Below are positions 7,780 to 15,963 of a stretch of DNA of 45,769 bases, one piece after another (within the stretch, counting starts at the first letter, position 1; the number at the start of each line of letters is the position of its first letter). The DNA is from Zoogloea sp041904905 (GTDB taxonomy: Bacteria > Pseudomonadota > Gammaproteobacteria > Burkholderiales > Rhodocyclaceae), in assembly GCF_041904905.1 (NCBI RefSeq), contig NZ_JAYRMI010000029.1:1-45769 (forward strand), read 5' to 3'. Position numbers and translations under genes: made by a program. Under the pieces are notes generated by a model that made no database searches, had not been told where the DNA came from, and worked only from the letters and a program-made list of their open reading frames with translations.

Positions 7780-8511
7780 TCAGATGAGGGGACGCGCCCG
7801 CAGCGGCAACGCGTAGTAGTCTGCCAGCCGCTGCAGCGCCTGGACCTTGAGGAGGCGCAGACGATTGGCAGAAAGTTCGTGCAGCCCGTAGGCGTGCAGA
7901 CGCCGCAGCGACTTGTTGGTGTGCACCAGGGACAGGCCCAGGGCGTCCGCGATGTGTTGCTGGGTCAGGGGAAAATTGACGCCGGAGTCATCGCCCTCGC
8001 CCACGCTGCGGGCGCGCTTGTAGAGATGGACCAGCAGCATGGCAATGCGCTCCATGGCGCTGCGCTGGCCCACGCCCAGCAGGTTCTCGTCGACGATCAG
8101 CTCCTCATGGGCGCTGAGCCAGGTGAGGTCGTAGGCGAGCCCCGGAAAGCCCCGGTAGAGATCCCACAGCGCGTCGCGGGGGAAGACGCACAGGCGCACG
8201 GGGGTGAGCGCTTCGACACCGTGGGGAACCTGGCCGGAAAGCTCCGCCTGGAGCCCGACGAAGTCGCCGGGGAGCAGAAAGTTGAGGATCTGCCGGCGGC
8301 CGTCGGGCAGGCTGCGGAAGCGGAAGGCCCAGCCCGCCCGCAGGGTGAACAGCAGGCTGGAGGATTCGCCCTCCCGCAGGATCGCCTCGCCCGGCCCCAG
8401 CGTGGATTCCCGCCAGCGGAACTGCTCGATGAAGGCCAGCTCCGCGTCGCTGACCCGCGTGAAGCCCCCCTGCCCCCGCAGCGGGCACGCCGCACAAGAC
8501 GTATCGCTCAT
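7780..8511 (-). CDS. Crp/Fnr-family transcription regulator
   Basis: 243 aa. An N-terminal cyclic-nucleotide-type beta barrel (LGPGEAILREGESSSLLFTLRAG ... GDFVGLQAEL) is followed by a long dimer helix. A C-terminal winged helix has the recognition region LTQQHIADALGLSLVHTNKSLRRL (around 190-213). Only a C6-x2-C9 pair is present near the N-terminus; the full four-cysteine set of FNR is missing, so oxygen sensing by a 4Fe-4S cluster is unlikely. The longer in-frame start at 8577 was rejected in favour of the ATG at 8511, which has an AGGGGGG site. It is divergent from the BLUF photoreceptor gene across 153 bases. Confidence 0.9.
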   Translation of the reverse strand: MSDTSCAACPLRGQGGFTRVSDAELAFIEQFRWRESTLGPGEAILREGESSSLLFTLRAGWAFRFRSLPDGRRQILNFLLPGDFVGLQAELSGQVPHGVEALTPVRLCVFPRDALWDLYRGFPGLAYDLTWLSAHEELIVDENLLGVGQRSAMERIAMLLVHLYKRARSVGEGDDSGVNFPLTQQHIADALGLSLVHTNKSLRRLHAYGLHELSANRLRLLKVQALQRLADYYALPLRARPLI

Positions 8512-8664
8512 GTCACCCCCCTGAAGATCGTGCCCTTGCCCATTTCCGGGACACGCTGCCGTACAGATCGAAAACACCCGCTCGACGCAATGTCTTATGA
8601 CGTACCCAGGAGGAGCCAGACGCGTTAGATTTGCGCCGGACTCACTGCGCCGACCGGAAACCCC

Positions 8665-9063
8665 ATGGGAAACCTCTATCAGTACGCCTATCTGAGCTGC
8701 ATCCGTCCCGAGATCAGCCTGACCCGGGTGTATGAAATCGTCCAGGTTTCACGCAAGCACAACCGGAGCGCGAACATCACCGGCATTCTGGTCTTCGACG
8801 GCTGGCGCTTTTTCCAATACATCGAAGGAGACGCCGACGCCGTGCTCGATCTGGTCCGGAAGCTGCGTCAGGATGAGCGCCATCATCAGTTCACCGAGCT
8901 GCTCTCCACGCCGTTCGCCGGCCCCCGGCTGTTCCGCAACTGGTCGATGGGTTACTCGGTCACGGCGGATGAGACGCTGCTCACTGCATTCACCCGGCTC
9001 ACGCCGGGTGAGGTGGTCTTGCGGATTCCCGATCTCGTCGATAGCGTCGATCTCGAACCCTGA
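8665..9063 (+). CDS. Short BLUF-domain blue-light receptor
   Basis: 132 aa. A BLUF domain fills residues 1-95, with a 35-residue tail. The flavin-pocket residues are all present and correctly spaced: Tyr9 (in YAYLS), Asn33 (KHN) and Gln51 (FFQYIEG), the same spacing as Tyr21/Asn45/Gln63 in AppA. No output domain (EAL, cyclase) is attached, so it should act through a partner protein. It is divergent from the Crp/Fnr gene; a functional link is possible but not shown. The ATG at 8665 is the natural start; upstream TTAGAT (8625-8630) could be the -10. Confidence 0.93.
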   Translation: MGNLYQYAYLSCIRPEISLTRVYEIVQVSRKHNRSANITGILVFDGWRFFQYIEGDADAVLDLVRKLRQDERHHQFTELLSTPFAGPRLFRNWSMGYSVTADETLLTAFTRLTPGEVVLRIPDLVDSVDLEP

Positions 9064-9150
9064 CCCGTTTCATCCCCCTGGGCGCCGCCGCGTCCTGCGC
9101 CAACCGCGAGCTTGCCTGTCGTCATTTCAACCGGAACGCGCACCCACGGC

Positions 9151-9223
9151 TGTCGGACTGACCCGAGAACACGCGTAGGACGGCGCCCACAGCCCGCGCG
9201 CCGCGCCAGACGAGTCCTACGCG
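9151..9223. repeat. Inverted repeats of the TGTAGGAC type
   Basis: CGCGTAGGAC (9172-9181) and GTCCTACGCG (9214-9223) form a perfect 10-bp inverted repeat 32 bases apart. TGTCGGACT (9151-9159) lies 14 bases before CGTAGGACG (9174-9182), echoing the pair spacing in the shared promoter motif. The right arm is also the distal box of promoter site 4. Confidence 0.5.
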
Positions 9224-9269
9224 GGTGTCGGCGAGGCCCGATGGCGCGGCTGGCCGAACCGCCGATAAT
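9213..9269 (+). promoter_or_regulatory. Shared-motif promoter, site 4 (YihY operon, weaker)
   Basis: AGTCCTACG (9213-9221), CGG, GTGTCGG (9225-9231, matches CATTCGG at its last four bases), a CGAT core (9239-9242), then -10 GATAAT (9264-9269). The distal box starts 51 bases before the -10. It is less conserved than the other sites but has the same geometry. Confidence 0.4.
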
Positions 9270-9322
9270 GACCGGGCGGTGCCGACGCTCCCGCGTTGGC
9301 CGCTTCAGCAGGGCTGAGTGCC

Positions 9323-10237
9323 ATGACCCGCTCTTCGACCGCCCCCGAGACTGCGCCCGCGCGGCAGGCGTCGCGCCTCGCCACGCTACCCGCCGCCCTG
9401 TGGCCCGCCGCCAAGGTGTTCGTCGAGCGCGACGCCCCCCGCCACGGCGCGGCGCTGGCGTTCTACACGGTGTTCTCCCTCGCCCCGCTGCTGGTCGTCG
9501 TCACGGCGGGGATTGCGGTACTGCTGGGCACCGCCACCGCCCAGAACGCCATCGGCGAGTACATCCAGCGCATGCTGGGCCCGGAGGAGGCCCTGGTGAT
9601 CGCCGCGATGACCCGCAATGCGCTCGACCGGCTCCAGGCCAGCGGCGGCGCCGCGTGGCTGGCGATGGGCAGCACCTTGCTGGGGGCGAGCGTCACCTTC
9701 CTCGAACTCAAGGCGGCGCTGGCGTCGATCTGGGACGTGCGGCCCGTCGCCCGCTCGGCCACCCTTGCCCTGATCGTCGGTCGCCTGAGCGGGCTCGCCC
9801 TGGCGCTCGGCGTGGGCTTCCTGCTGGGCGTGACCCTGCTCGCCGAAGCCGCGATGCACGCGGCGGTGGCGTGGCTGGGGAAGGACACGCCGGGGCTCGA
9901 CATCGCCGCCGGGCTGGTGGACCTGACCCTCATGAACGCCTTCAGCGCCGCGTTGTTCGCGCTGCTGCTGGCGCGCCTCGCACCGGGGCGGACGCGCTGG
10001 CGCGACGCGCTGCCGGCGGCGCTGGTGGTCACGGTGCTGTTTGCCATCGGGCGTTACCTGATCGCCGCCTACCTCACCCACGCGGGTGTCGCCTCGGCCT
10101 ACGGCGCCGCGGGCTCGCTGGCGGCCGTGCTGGTGTGGTGTTACGCATCGGCGCAGATCTTCCTCTACGGCGCGTGCGTGTTGTACGTGCAGACCCGGCG
10201 GGACGCCCCCGCCGCCCTCCAGGAGCCCTCTCCATGA
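9323..10237 (+). CDS. YihY/BrkB-family inner-membrane protein
   Basis: 304 aa with about six transmembrane helices. The family signature is clear: HGAALAFYTVFSLAPLL near the N-terminus and AYGAAGSLAAVLVWCYASAQ near the C-terminus. YihY/BrkB proteins (UPF0761) are inner-membrane proteins of unsettled function; they were once annotated as ribonuclease BN in error. The ATG at 9323 (weak AGGGCTGAG site) is preferred over an upstream TTG at 9296. The stop overlaps the next start in ATGA, so the two genes are translationally coupled. Confidence 0.9.
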   Translation: MTRSSTAPETAPARQASRLATLPAALWPAAKVFVERDAPRHGAALAFYTVFSLAPLLVVVTAGIAVLLGTATAQNAIGEYIQRMLGPEEALVIAAMTRNALDRLQASGGAAWLAMGSTLLGASVTFLELKAALASIWDVRPVARSATLALIVGRLSGLALALGVGFLLGVTLLAEAAMHAAVAWLGKDTPGLDIAAGLVDLTLMNAFSAALFALLLARLAPGRTRWRDALPAALVVTVLFAIGRYLIAAYLTHAGVASAYGAAGSLAAVLVWCYASAQIFLYGACVLYVQTRRDAPAALQEPSP

Positions 10238-11634
10238 ATCCTCTCAAGGTAGACGTCGCGATCATCGGGGCCGGCTCGGCCGGCATGAGCGCCTACAAGG
10301 CCGCCCGCAAGCACACCGACCGCGTGGCGGTGATCGAACAGGGCCCGTACGGCACCACCTGCGCCCGCGTCGGCTGCATGCCCAGCAAGCTGCTGATCGC
10401 GGCCGCCGATCACGCCCACGCCGCCGCCACCGGCGAGCGCTTCGGCGTCACCGTCGCCGGCCTGAAGATCGACGGCGCGGCGGTGATGGCGCGGGTGCGC
10501 CGCGAGCGGGATCGCTTCGTCGGCTTCGTGCTCGACGAAGTGGATCGCTGGCCCGACGCCCACAAGCTTTCCGGGGCAGCCCGCTTCGAGGCGCCCGGCC
10601 GGCTGAGGGTGGCCGACACGCCCATCGAAGCGGCGCGCGTCATCATCGCCACCGGCGCCACCCCCGCGGTGCCGGCCGGCTGGCGGGCGCGCCTGGGCGA
10701 CCGGCTGGTGGTGAACGACGACGTGTTCGACTGGAACGCCCTGCCCGAGTCGGTGGCCGTGGTCGGCACCGGCGTGGTCGGGCTGGAGCTGGCCCAGGCG
10801 CTGCACCGGCTGGGGGTGCGGGTGCGGCTGTTCGGGCGCAGCCAACGGGTCGGCCCGCTCACCGACCCGGCCCTCCAGGCCGCGGTTGCGGCGTGGATCG
10901 ACGCAACCCTGCCCTACAGCGGCAATGTCGGCGAACCCGAGGTGGGCCGCGACGGAGATGGCGTGGTGGTCACCTGGCAGGATGAGCGCGGCCGCCCGCG
11001 CCGCGAACGCTTTGCCTTCGTGCTCGCCGCCGCCGGCCGCCGCCCGGCGCTGGACGGGCTCGATCTCGACAAGGCGGGCGTTCCGCTGGACGCGCGGGGC
11101 CGGCCGGTTTTCGATCCGGCCACCGGGCGGATCGGCGACACGCCGGTGTTCATCGCCGGCGACGCGGACGACGATCGGCCCGTCCTCCACGAGGCGGCCG
11201 ACGAAGGGCGCATCGCCGGCGACAACGCGGGCCGCTACCCCGACGTGCGCCCGGCGGCGCGCCGCACCCCGCTGACGATCGTGTTCACCGACCCCCAGAT
11301 GGCCATCGCGGGCGCCAGCCACGCCGACCTCACCCGCCGCGGCGTGGCCTTCGCCCGGGGCGCGGCGTCCTTCGCCGACCAGGGCCGGGCCCGGACGATG
11401 GGCCGCAACCTGGGGGAGATGCGGGTGTATGCCGGCAAGGCGGACGGCCGTCTGCTGGGAGCGGAGCTGTTCGGGCCCGACGCCGAGCACCTCGCCCATC
11501 TGCTCGCCTGGGCCATCCAGCGCGGCGACACCGTGGCGGACGCCCTCGCCGCGCCCTTCTACCATCCGGTGGTCGAAGAGGGGCTGCGCACCGCGCTGCA
11601 GGATCTCGCCCGGGCGCTCCGCGACGCGATCTGA
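10234..11634 (+). CDS. FAD-dependent pyridine nucleotide-disulfide oxidoreductase (dihydrolipoamide dehydrogenase-like)
   Basis: 466 aa. The N-terminal FAD fold has GAGSAG at 12-17, followed by the redox-active disulfide C43-A-R-V-G-C48 (CARVGCMPSK). An NAD(P)H fold (VVGTGVVGLELAQAL) and the FAD-closing GDTPVFIAGDADD follow. The C-terminal interface domain ends with YHPVVEEGL, the HPxxxE His-Glu pair that completes the partner active site. The spacing CxxxxC and overall length match the dihydrolipoamide dehydrogenase/soluble transhydrogenase group. No 2-oxoacid dehydrogenase genes are nearby, so a stand-alone reductase role is more likely. Coupled to YihY by a 4-base overlap. Confidence 0.9.
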   Translation: MNPLKVDVAIIGAGSAGMSAYKAARKHTDRVAVIEQGPYGTTCARVGCMPSKLLIAAADHAHAAATGERFGVTVAGLKIDGAAVMARVRRERDRFVGFVLDEVDRWPDAHKLSGAARFEAPGRLRVADTPIEAARVIIATGATPAVPAGWRARLGDRLVVNDDVFDWNALPESVAVVGTGVVGLELAQALHRLGVRVRLFGRSQRVGPLTDPALQAAVAAWIDATLPYSGNVGEPEVGRDGDGVVVTWQDERGRPRRERFAFVLAAAGRRPALDGLDLDKAGVPLDARGRPVFDPATGRIGDTPVFIAGDADDDRPVLHEAADEGRIAGDNAGRYPDVRPAARRTPLTIVFTDPQMAIAGASHADLTRRGVAFARGAASFADQGRARTMGRNLGEMRVYAGKADGRLLGAELFGPDAEHLAHLLAWAIQRGDTVADALAAPFYHPVVEEGLRTALQDLARALRDAI

Positions 11635-11635
11635 T

Positions 11636-12655
11636 TCAATTCATCGCCAATACTGCCGCGCCTTGTATCACGCCGCGGCGGAGCGCCTCCAGCGCGAGGT
11701 TGGCGTCGGCCAGCGCAAAGCGGGTCACCGCGGTGTGCACCGGCACGCGGGGAGCGAGGTCGAGGAAGTCCAGCCCATCCTGGCGGGTGAGGTTGGCCAC
11801 CGAGCGGATCGACCGCTCGCCCCACAGGTCGGCGTACGGAAAAGCCGGGATGTCGCTCATGTGGATGCCGGCGCACACCACCACGCCGCCCTTTTCCAGG
11901 TGCGCGAGCGCGGCCGGCACCAGCGGGCCGGCGGGGGCGAAGATCAGCGCCGAATCGAGGCGCTCGGGCGGCCGCTGGCTGGCGTCGCCCACCCACGCGG
12001 CGCCGAGCTGGCGGGCAAATTGCTGGCTCTCCACGTCGCCCGGCCGGGTGAAGGCGTAAAACGGCCGCCCCTGGTGGCGCAGCACCTGGGCCACGATGTG
12101 GGCCGCCGCGCCAAAGCCGTAGATGCCGACCCGCTCGGTGTCGCCCGCCAGCCGCAGCGCCCGGTAGCCGATCAGCCCGGCGCACAGCAGCGGGGCGAGT
12201 TCCAGCGCCGAGGGCAGCCCGGCGCCATCGGCCAGCGGAAAGCAGTAGCGGGCGTCGGCCACGGTGAATTCGGCGTAGCCGCCGTCGATCCGGTAGCCGG
12301 TGAAGCGGGCGTGGTCGCACAGGTTCTCGCGGCCGCTCCGGCAGAAGCGGCAGGTGCCGCAGGTCCAGCCCAGCCACGGCACGCCGATGCGCTGGCCCGG
12401 CACGAAGCCGCTCACCCCGTCGCCCAGCCCGGCCACCCGGCCGACGATCTCGTGGCCGGGCACGATGGGCAGCAGCGGGTCGGGCAGCTCGCCGTCGATG
12501 AGGTGCAGGTCGGTGCGGCACACGCCGCAGGCCTCCACCTTCAGCAGCACCTGGCCGGGGCCGGGCCGGGGCACCGGACGGGTTTCCAGCACCAGCGGCT
12601 CACCCGGGCGGTGGAGGACCATGGCGCGCATGGAGGGGGGGATCGAGATGTTCAT
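11636..12655 (-). CDS. Zinc-dependent alcohol dehydrogenase (MDR family)
   Basis: 339 aa. Catalytic zinc ligands Cys46 (CGVCRTDLH) and His68 (GHEIVGRV) are present, and the structural zinc lobe has C99, C102, C105 and C113 (WTCGTCRFCRSGRENLC). The Rossmann motif is GIYGFGAAAH. It should oxidise or reduce a primary alcohol/aldehyde with NAD(P). The ATG at 12655 is taken because the conserved region begins directly after it; the longer form to 12733 has no support. It ends one base after the convergent reductase gene and lies 120 bases downstream of an iron-type alcohol dehydrogenase on the same strand. Confidence 0.92.
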   Translation of the reverse strand: MNISIPPSMRAMVLHRPGEPLVLETRPVPRPGPGQVLLKVEACGVCRTDLHLIDGELPDPLLPIVPGHEIVGRVAGLGDGVSGFVPGQRIGVPWLGWTCGTCRFCRSGRENLCDHARFTGYRIDGGYAEFTVADARYCFPLADGAGLPSALELAPLLCAGLIGYRALRLAGDTERVGIYGFGAAAHIVAQVLRHQGRPFYAFTRPGDVESQQFARQLGAAWVGDASQRPPERLDSALIFAPAGPLVPAALAHLEKGGVVVCAGIHMSDIPAFPYADLWGERSIRSVANLTRQDGLDFLDLAPRVPVHTAVTRFALADANLALEALRRGVIQGAAVLAMN

Positions 12656-12687
12656 CTGGCAGCTCCCGACCCGGCCGGAGACGACAC

Positions 12688-12702
12688 GGCGGAGGCTCCG
12701 CC
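12688..12702 (-). terminator. Short GC palindrome between the two dehydrogenase genes
   Basis: GGCGGAG (12688-12694) and CTCCGCC (12696-12702) form a near-continuous palindrome. It may act as a weak hairpin between the two genes. No T-run follows. Confidence 0.25.
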
Positions 12703-12775
12703 AGCGGATGCCGGCGGGCCGGGGCGCCGTCATCCGTCAGCCGCCGGCGGCGCCGGCGACAGGGGCAGGATACGC

Positions 12776-13927
12776 CTACAGGGCGGCGCGGAAAATCGCG
12801 CAGACTTCGTCGAAGCTGGGCTGCACCGGGTTGGTGAGGCCGCAGGCGTCCTTCATGGCGTTGGCGGCGAGGGTGGGGATATCCGCCTCCCTGGCGCCAA
12901 GCTGGCCCACGCCGGCCGGGATGCCCACGTCGGCGGCCAGCGCGCGGATCGCCTGCAGGCAGGCCTGGGCCGCCGCGGCGTCGTCGAGGCCGGTCACGTC
13001 GACACCCATCGCCCGGGCCACCTGACCCAGCCGGGGTGCCGCCACCCGGGCGTTGAAGGCCTGCACGTGGGGCAGCAGGATGGCGTTGCACACGCCGTGG
13101 GGCAGGTCGTAGAAACCGCCAAGCTGGTGGGCCATGGCGTGCACGTAGCCGAGCGAGGCGTTGTTGAAGGCCATACCGGCGAGGAACTGGGCGTAGGCCA
13201 TCTGCTCGCGGGCCTCCAGGTTGGAGCCGTCGCTCACCGCGCTGCGCAGGTGGCGGGCGATCAGGCCGGCGGCCTGCAGCGCGCAGGCGTCGGTGATCGG
13301 CGTGGCGGCGGTGGAGACGTAAGCCTCGATGGCGTGGGTGAGGGCGTCCATGCCGGTGGCGGCGGTGAGGGCCGGCGGCATGCCGAGCATCAGGTCGGGG
13401 TCGTTCACCGACAGCACCGGCGTGGTGTGCTTGTCCACGATGGCCATCTTCACGTGGCGGGCGTCGTCGGTGATGATGCAGAAGCGGGTCATCTCGCTGG
13501 CGGTGCCGGCGGTGGTGTTGATGGCCACCAGCGGCAACTGCGGGCGGGCGCTCTTGTCCACGCCCTCGTAGTCGGTGATCGCGCCGCCGTTGGCAGCCAC
13601 CAGCGCGATGGCCTTGGCGCAGTCGTGGGGCGAGCCGCCGCCCAGGGAGATCACGAAGTCGCAGGCGTTGGCCTGGAGCACCGCAAGCCCATCGACCACG
13701 TTGGCGACATTCGGGTTGGGCTTGACGTGGTCGAACACGATCGAGGTGACGCCATGGGCGCCGAGCAACTCGGTGACACGCGCGACGAGGCCTGTCCTGA
13801 CCAGCGGCGCGTCGGTCACCACAAGGGCGCGGGTCCACCCGCGGGACTGGATCGTGCGGGCGGCGTCGGCCAGGCAGCCGCTGCCCATCAGGTTGACGGA
13901 GGGGATGAAGAAGGTGGTGGTGGTCAT
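12776..13927 (-). CDS. Iron-containing alcohol dehydrogenase (YiaY/MDH-type)
   Basis: 383 aa, the usual length for this family. NAD-binding GGGSPHDCAKA is at about 97-107. The metal site is seen in GMDALTHAIEAYVS and in HAMAHQLGGFYDLPHGVCNAILLPHV, which together supply the Asp/His ligands. The entire family block TTAGTASEMTRFCII is conserved. The start MTTTTFFIPSVNLMG at 13927 is typical; the ORF extension to 14017 is not. The enzyme probably interconverts a short-chain alcohol and aldehyde. It precedes the zinc-type dehydrogenase on the same strand and is divergent from rtcB. Confidence 0.93.
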   Translation of the reverse strand: MTTTTFFIPSVNLMGSGCLADAARTIQSRGWTRALVVTDAPLVRTGLVARVTELLGAHGVTSIVFDHVKPNPNVANVVDGLAVLQANACDFVISLGGGSPHDCAKAIALVAANGGAITDYEGVDKSARPQLPLVAINTTAGTASEMTRFCIITDDARHVKMAIVDKHTTPVLSVNDPDLMLGMPPALTAATGMDALTHAIEAYVSTAATPITDACALQAAGLIARHLRSAVSDGSNLEAREQMAYAQFLAGMAFNNASLGYVHAMAHQLGGFYDLPHGVCNAILLPHVQAFNARVAAPRLGQVARAMGVDVTGLDDAAAAQACLQAIRALAADVGIPAGVGQLGAREADIPTLAANAMKDACGLTNPVQPSFDEVCAIFRAAL

Positions 13928-14069
13928 CGTGATGTCTCGCAGTGAGGGGGAGGGGATCGAAAGCGGGGGGAGCGTAGCCCCGCCAACCTCGCCGCGCTTT
14001 GATCCCGGGCAAGCCAAAAACCGGCAAAATTCGCCGAACGGTGCCGTTTTGAATCGAAAAAAGACAAAA

Positions 14070-14086
14070 TGTCCATTAAGTGGACA
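14070..14086. promoter_or_regulatory. Perfect palindrome in the adh-rtcB intergenic region
   Basis: TGTCCATTAAGTGGACA: 6-base arms TGTCCA (14070-14075) and TGGACA (14081-14086) around a 5-base centre. It lies 39 bases before the rtcB ATG and 143 bases before the dehydrogenase start, in an unusually A/T-rich stretch. It is a good candidate operator for one or both genes; the binding protein is unknown. Confidence 0.5.
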
Positions 14087-14124
14087 GCTCGAAAAACCCC
14101 ATTCCGATCATTGATAATTCCCCC

Positions 14125-15339
14125 ATGCCCAATCACGACACCCTTCTCGTTGCCGGCGGCGCGCCGATCCGGATGTGGACCCGCGGCGTCCCCGTGGAGG
14201 ACGACGCCCGCCGCCAGCTGATGAACACCGCCCGGATGCCCTTCATCTTCCGCCACCTGGCGGCGATGCCGGATGTGCACCTGGGCAAGGGCTCGACCAT
14301 CGGCAGCGTGATCCCCACCGTCGGGGCGATCATCCCGGCGGCGGTGGGCGTCGACATCGGCTGCGGCATGATGGCGGCGCGCACCTCGCTCACCGCCGCC
14401 GATCTGCCCGACAGCCTCCACCCGCTGCGCAGCGCCAGCGAGGCGGCGGTCCCCCACGGCAAGACCTGCGCCCGCCGCTACAGGGGCGCCTGGGACGAGG
14501 CGCCCGCCGCGGTCGATGCCGGGTGGCGCCAGCTTGCCGGGCGCTTCGCCCGGATCGCCGGCAAGTACCCCAAGCTCGAACGCACCAACAACCGCCTGCA
14601 CCTGGGCACCCTCGGCACCGGCAACCACTTCATCGAGGTGTGCCTGGATGAGGCCGACCGGGTGTGGTTCATGCTGCATTCGGGCTCCCGCGGGGTGGGC
14701 AACGCCATCGGCAACCTGTTCATCGCGCTGGCCCAGGACGACATGCGCCAGCACATCGCCAACCTGCCCGACCGCGACCTGGCCTACTTCACCGAGGGCA
14801 GCCGGCATTTCGACGATTACGTCGAGGCCGTCGGCTGGGCCCAGGATTTCGCCCGCCACAACCGCGTGCTGATGATGGACGCGGTGGTGGCCGCAGCCCG
14901 GCAGGTGCTGCCCAAACCCTTCCAGACCGACGTGGAGGCGGTGAACTGCCACCACAACTACGTGCAACGCGAGACCCACTTCGGGCGCGAGGTGCTCGTC
15001 ACCCGCAAGGGCGCCGTCGCCGCCCACCGCGGGCAGCTGGGCATCGTCCCCGGCTCGATGGGCGCGAAGAGCTTCATCGTCCGCGGCCTCGGCAACCCCG
15101 ATTCGTTCTGCTCCTGCAGCCACGGCGCCGGGCGCACCATGAGCCGCACCCAGGCCAGGAAACGCTTCGGCGTGGCCGATCAGGTGCGCGCCACCCAGGG
15201 CGTCGAGTGCCGCAAGGACGCCGGGGTGATCGACGAGATCCCGATGGCCTACAAGGACATCGACGCGGTGATGGCGGCCCAGGCCGATCTGGTCGAGATC
15301 GTCCACACCCTGCGCCAGGTGGTCTGCGTGAAGGGCTGA
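14125..15339 (+). CDS. rtcB: RNA-splicing ligase RtcB
   Basis: 404 aa, collinear with E. coli RtcB (408 aa). Conserved blocks include MPDVHLGKGSTIGSVIP, GVDIGCGM (Mn ligands), NHFIEVCLDE, MLHSGSRGVGN, NCHHNYV and CSHGAGRTMSR, which carries the guanylylated histidine. It joins 2',3'-cyclic phosphate or 3'-phosphate RNA ends to 5'-OH ends using GTP and Mn. The ATG at 14125 aligns with the E. coli start; there is no clear ribosome site. GATAAT (14113-14118) just before the ATG could be a -10, which would give a leaderless or near-leaderless mRNA. No rtcA or rtcR is next to it. Confidence 0.97.
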   Translation: MPNHDTLLVAGGAPIRMWTRGVPVEDDARRQLMNTARMPFIFRHLAAMPDVHLGKGSTIGSVIPTVGAIIPAAVGVDIGCGMMAARTSLTAADLPDSLHPLRSASEAAVPHGKTCARRYRGAWDEAPAAVDAGWRQLAGRFARIAGKYPKLERTNNRLHLGTLGTGNHFIEVCLDEADRVWFMLHSGSRGVGNAIGNLFIALAQDDMRQHIANLPDRDLAYFTEGSRHFDDYVEAVGWAQDFARHNRVLMMDAVVAAARQVLPKPFQTDVEAVNCHHNYVQRETHFGREVLVTRKGAVAAHRGQLGIVPGSMGAKSFIVRGLGNPDSFCSCSHGAGRTMSRTQARKRFGVADQVRATQGVECRKDAGVIDEIPMAYKDIDAVMAAQADLVEIVHTLRQVVCVKG

Positions 15340-15370
15340 GACCTTCGTCCCGCACCTGCGTCGTCAGACG

Positions 15371-15428
15371 ATTCCCACAGCGCATTCGGCCCGCACCGAC
15401 GGCCCCGCAGCGCGCGCCGGCCTAAAGT
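15371..15428 (+). promoter_or_regulatory. Shared-motif promoter, site 5 (small protein-DUF1328)
   Basis: ATTCCCACA (15371-15379), GCG, CATTCGG (15383-15389), CCCG, CACCGACGG with the CGAC core (15397-15400), then -10 TAAAGT (15423-15428). The distal box starts 52 bases before the -10. The bases just after the -10 (GGAAACATG) resemble those at the BON and CsbD promoters. Confidence 0.6.
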
Positions 15429-15495
15429 GGAAACATGCAGCGAGGGCCATGCATCCCGGCCAGACTGCCCCACCGGATCAGCTCAGGAGCAGGCC

Positions 15496-15678
15496 ATGAA
15501 GCGCGTCAACATCGAGTTCCCTACCCGTCCCATCCGTGCCGCCCGCCGCGGTGAAGCCCGCAGTGGCTGGAACGAATGGATCGAGGACGAGATCGACATG
15601 CGCAAGCTGCGCTCCGGCCGCAAGCTCGACAAGGTGCGCAGGTCGATCGCCAACCAGGCGAACGAAGCCCCGCGCTGA
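15496..15678 (+). CDS. Small charged hypothetical protein (60 aa)
   Basis: I do not recognise the family. The sequence is highly charged and without hydrophobic segments, rich in Arg and Lys but with an acidic stretch NEWIEDEIDMRKLRSG in the middle, so it is probably soluble. The start at 15496 is supported by a CAGGAG site 6 bases upstream. It lies 22 bases before a DUF1328 gene, behind shared-motif promoter site 5, which argues for a stress-related role. Confidence 0.6.
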   Translation: MKRVNIEFPTRPIRAARRGEARSGWNEWIEDEIDMRKLRSGRKLDKVRRSIANQANEAPR

Positions 15679-15700
15679 TCCGCCAACCCGGGAGACCCTC

Positions 15701-15868
15701 ATGCTCCACTACGCCGTCGTGTTCTTCGTGATCGCCTTGATCGCCGCGCTGTTCGGCTTTGGCGGCATTGCCGCGGGCGCGGTCGAGATCGCCAGGATCC
15801 TGTTCTTCGTCTTCCTCGTGCTGGCCATCGCCAGCTTCGTCATCAACGCCTTGCGCGGCCGAAGCTGA
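15701..15868 (+). CDS. DUF1328 / YtjA-type small membrane protein, second copy
   Basis: 55 aa, MLHYAVVFFVIALIAALFGF onward, two transmembrane helices with a GGIAAGAVEIAR turn. It differs from the copy at 4203-4370 at about 13 positions, mostly conservative. A GGGAG site lies upstream. It forms a two-gene unit with the 60-aa protein. Duplication of this family within one 12-kb interval, each behind the same promoter type, suggests non-redundant or dosage roles. Confidence 0.9.
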   Translation: MLHYAVVFFVIALIAALFGFGGIAAGAVEIARILFFVFLVLAIASFVINALRGRS

Positions 15869-15888
15869 CGCGGCGACACCCCCGACCC

Positions 15889-15919
15889 GGCTGGCGCTGG
15901 CGGCCCCGTCCCGCCAGCC
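15889..15919 (+). terminator. Hairpin after the second DUF1328 gene
   Basis: GGCTGGCG (15889-15896) pairs with CGCCAGCC (15912-15919), loop 15 bases. No T-run; modest support as a terminator before the histidine kinase gene. Confidence 0.35.
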
Positions 15920-15963
15920 GTGCCAGCCTTTGGCAAGTCTGGCAGACTCCCGCCTAGCCATCG

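Noticed and set aside
8512..8664. FNR-type box or shared stress motif in the Crp/Fnr-BLUF gap
   Set aside because: No TTGAT-N4-ATCAA pair and no box at the required distance from the possible -10 TTAGAT.
9112..10233. Long N-terminal extension of the disulfide oxidoreductase frame
   Set aside because: The extension is an out-of-frame reading of YihY; the true start is the ATG at 10234, directly before the FAD-binding motif.
11429..13945. 838-aa open frame on the plus strand
   Set aside because: Antisense to both alcohol dehydrogenases, which have complete family motifs on the minus strand.
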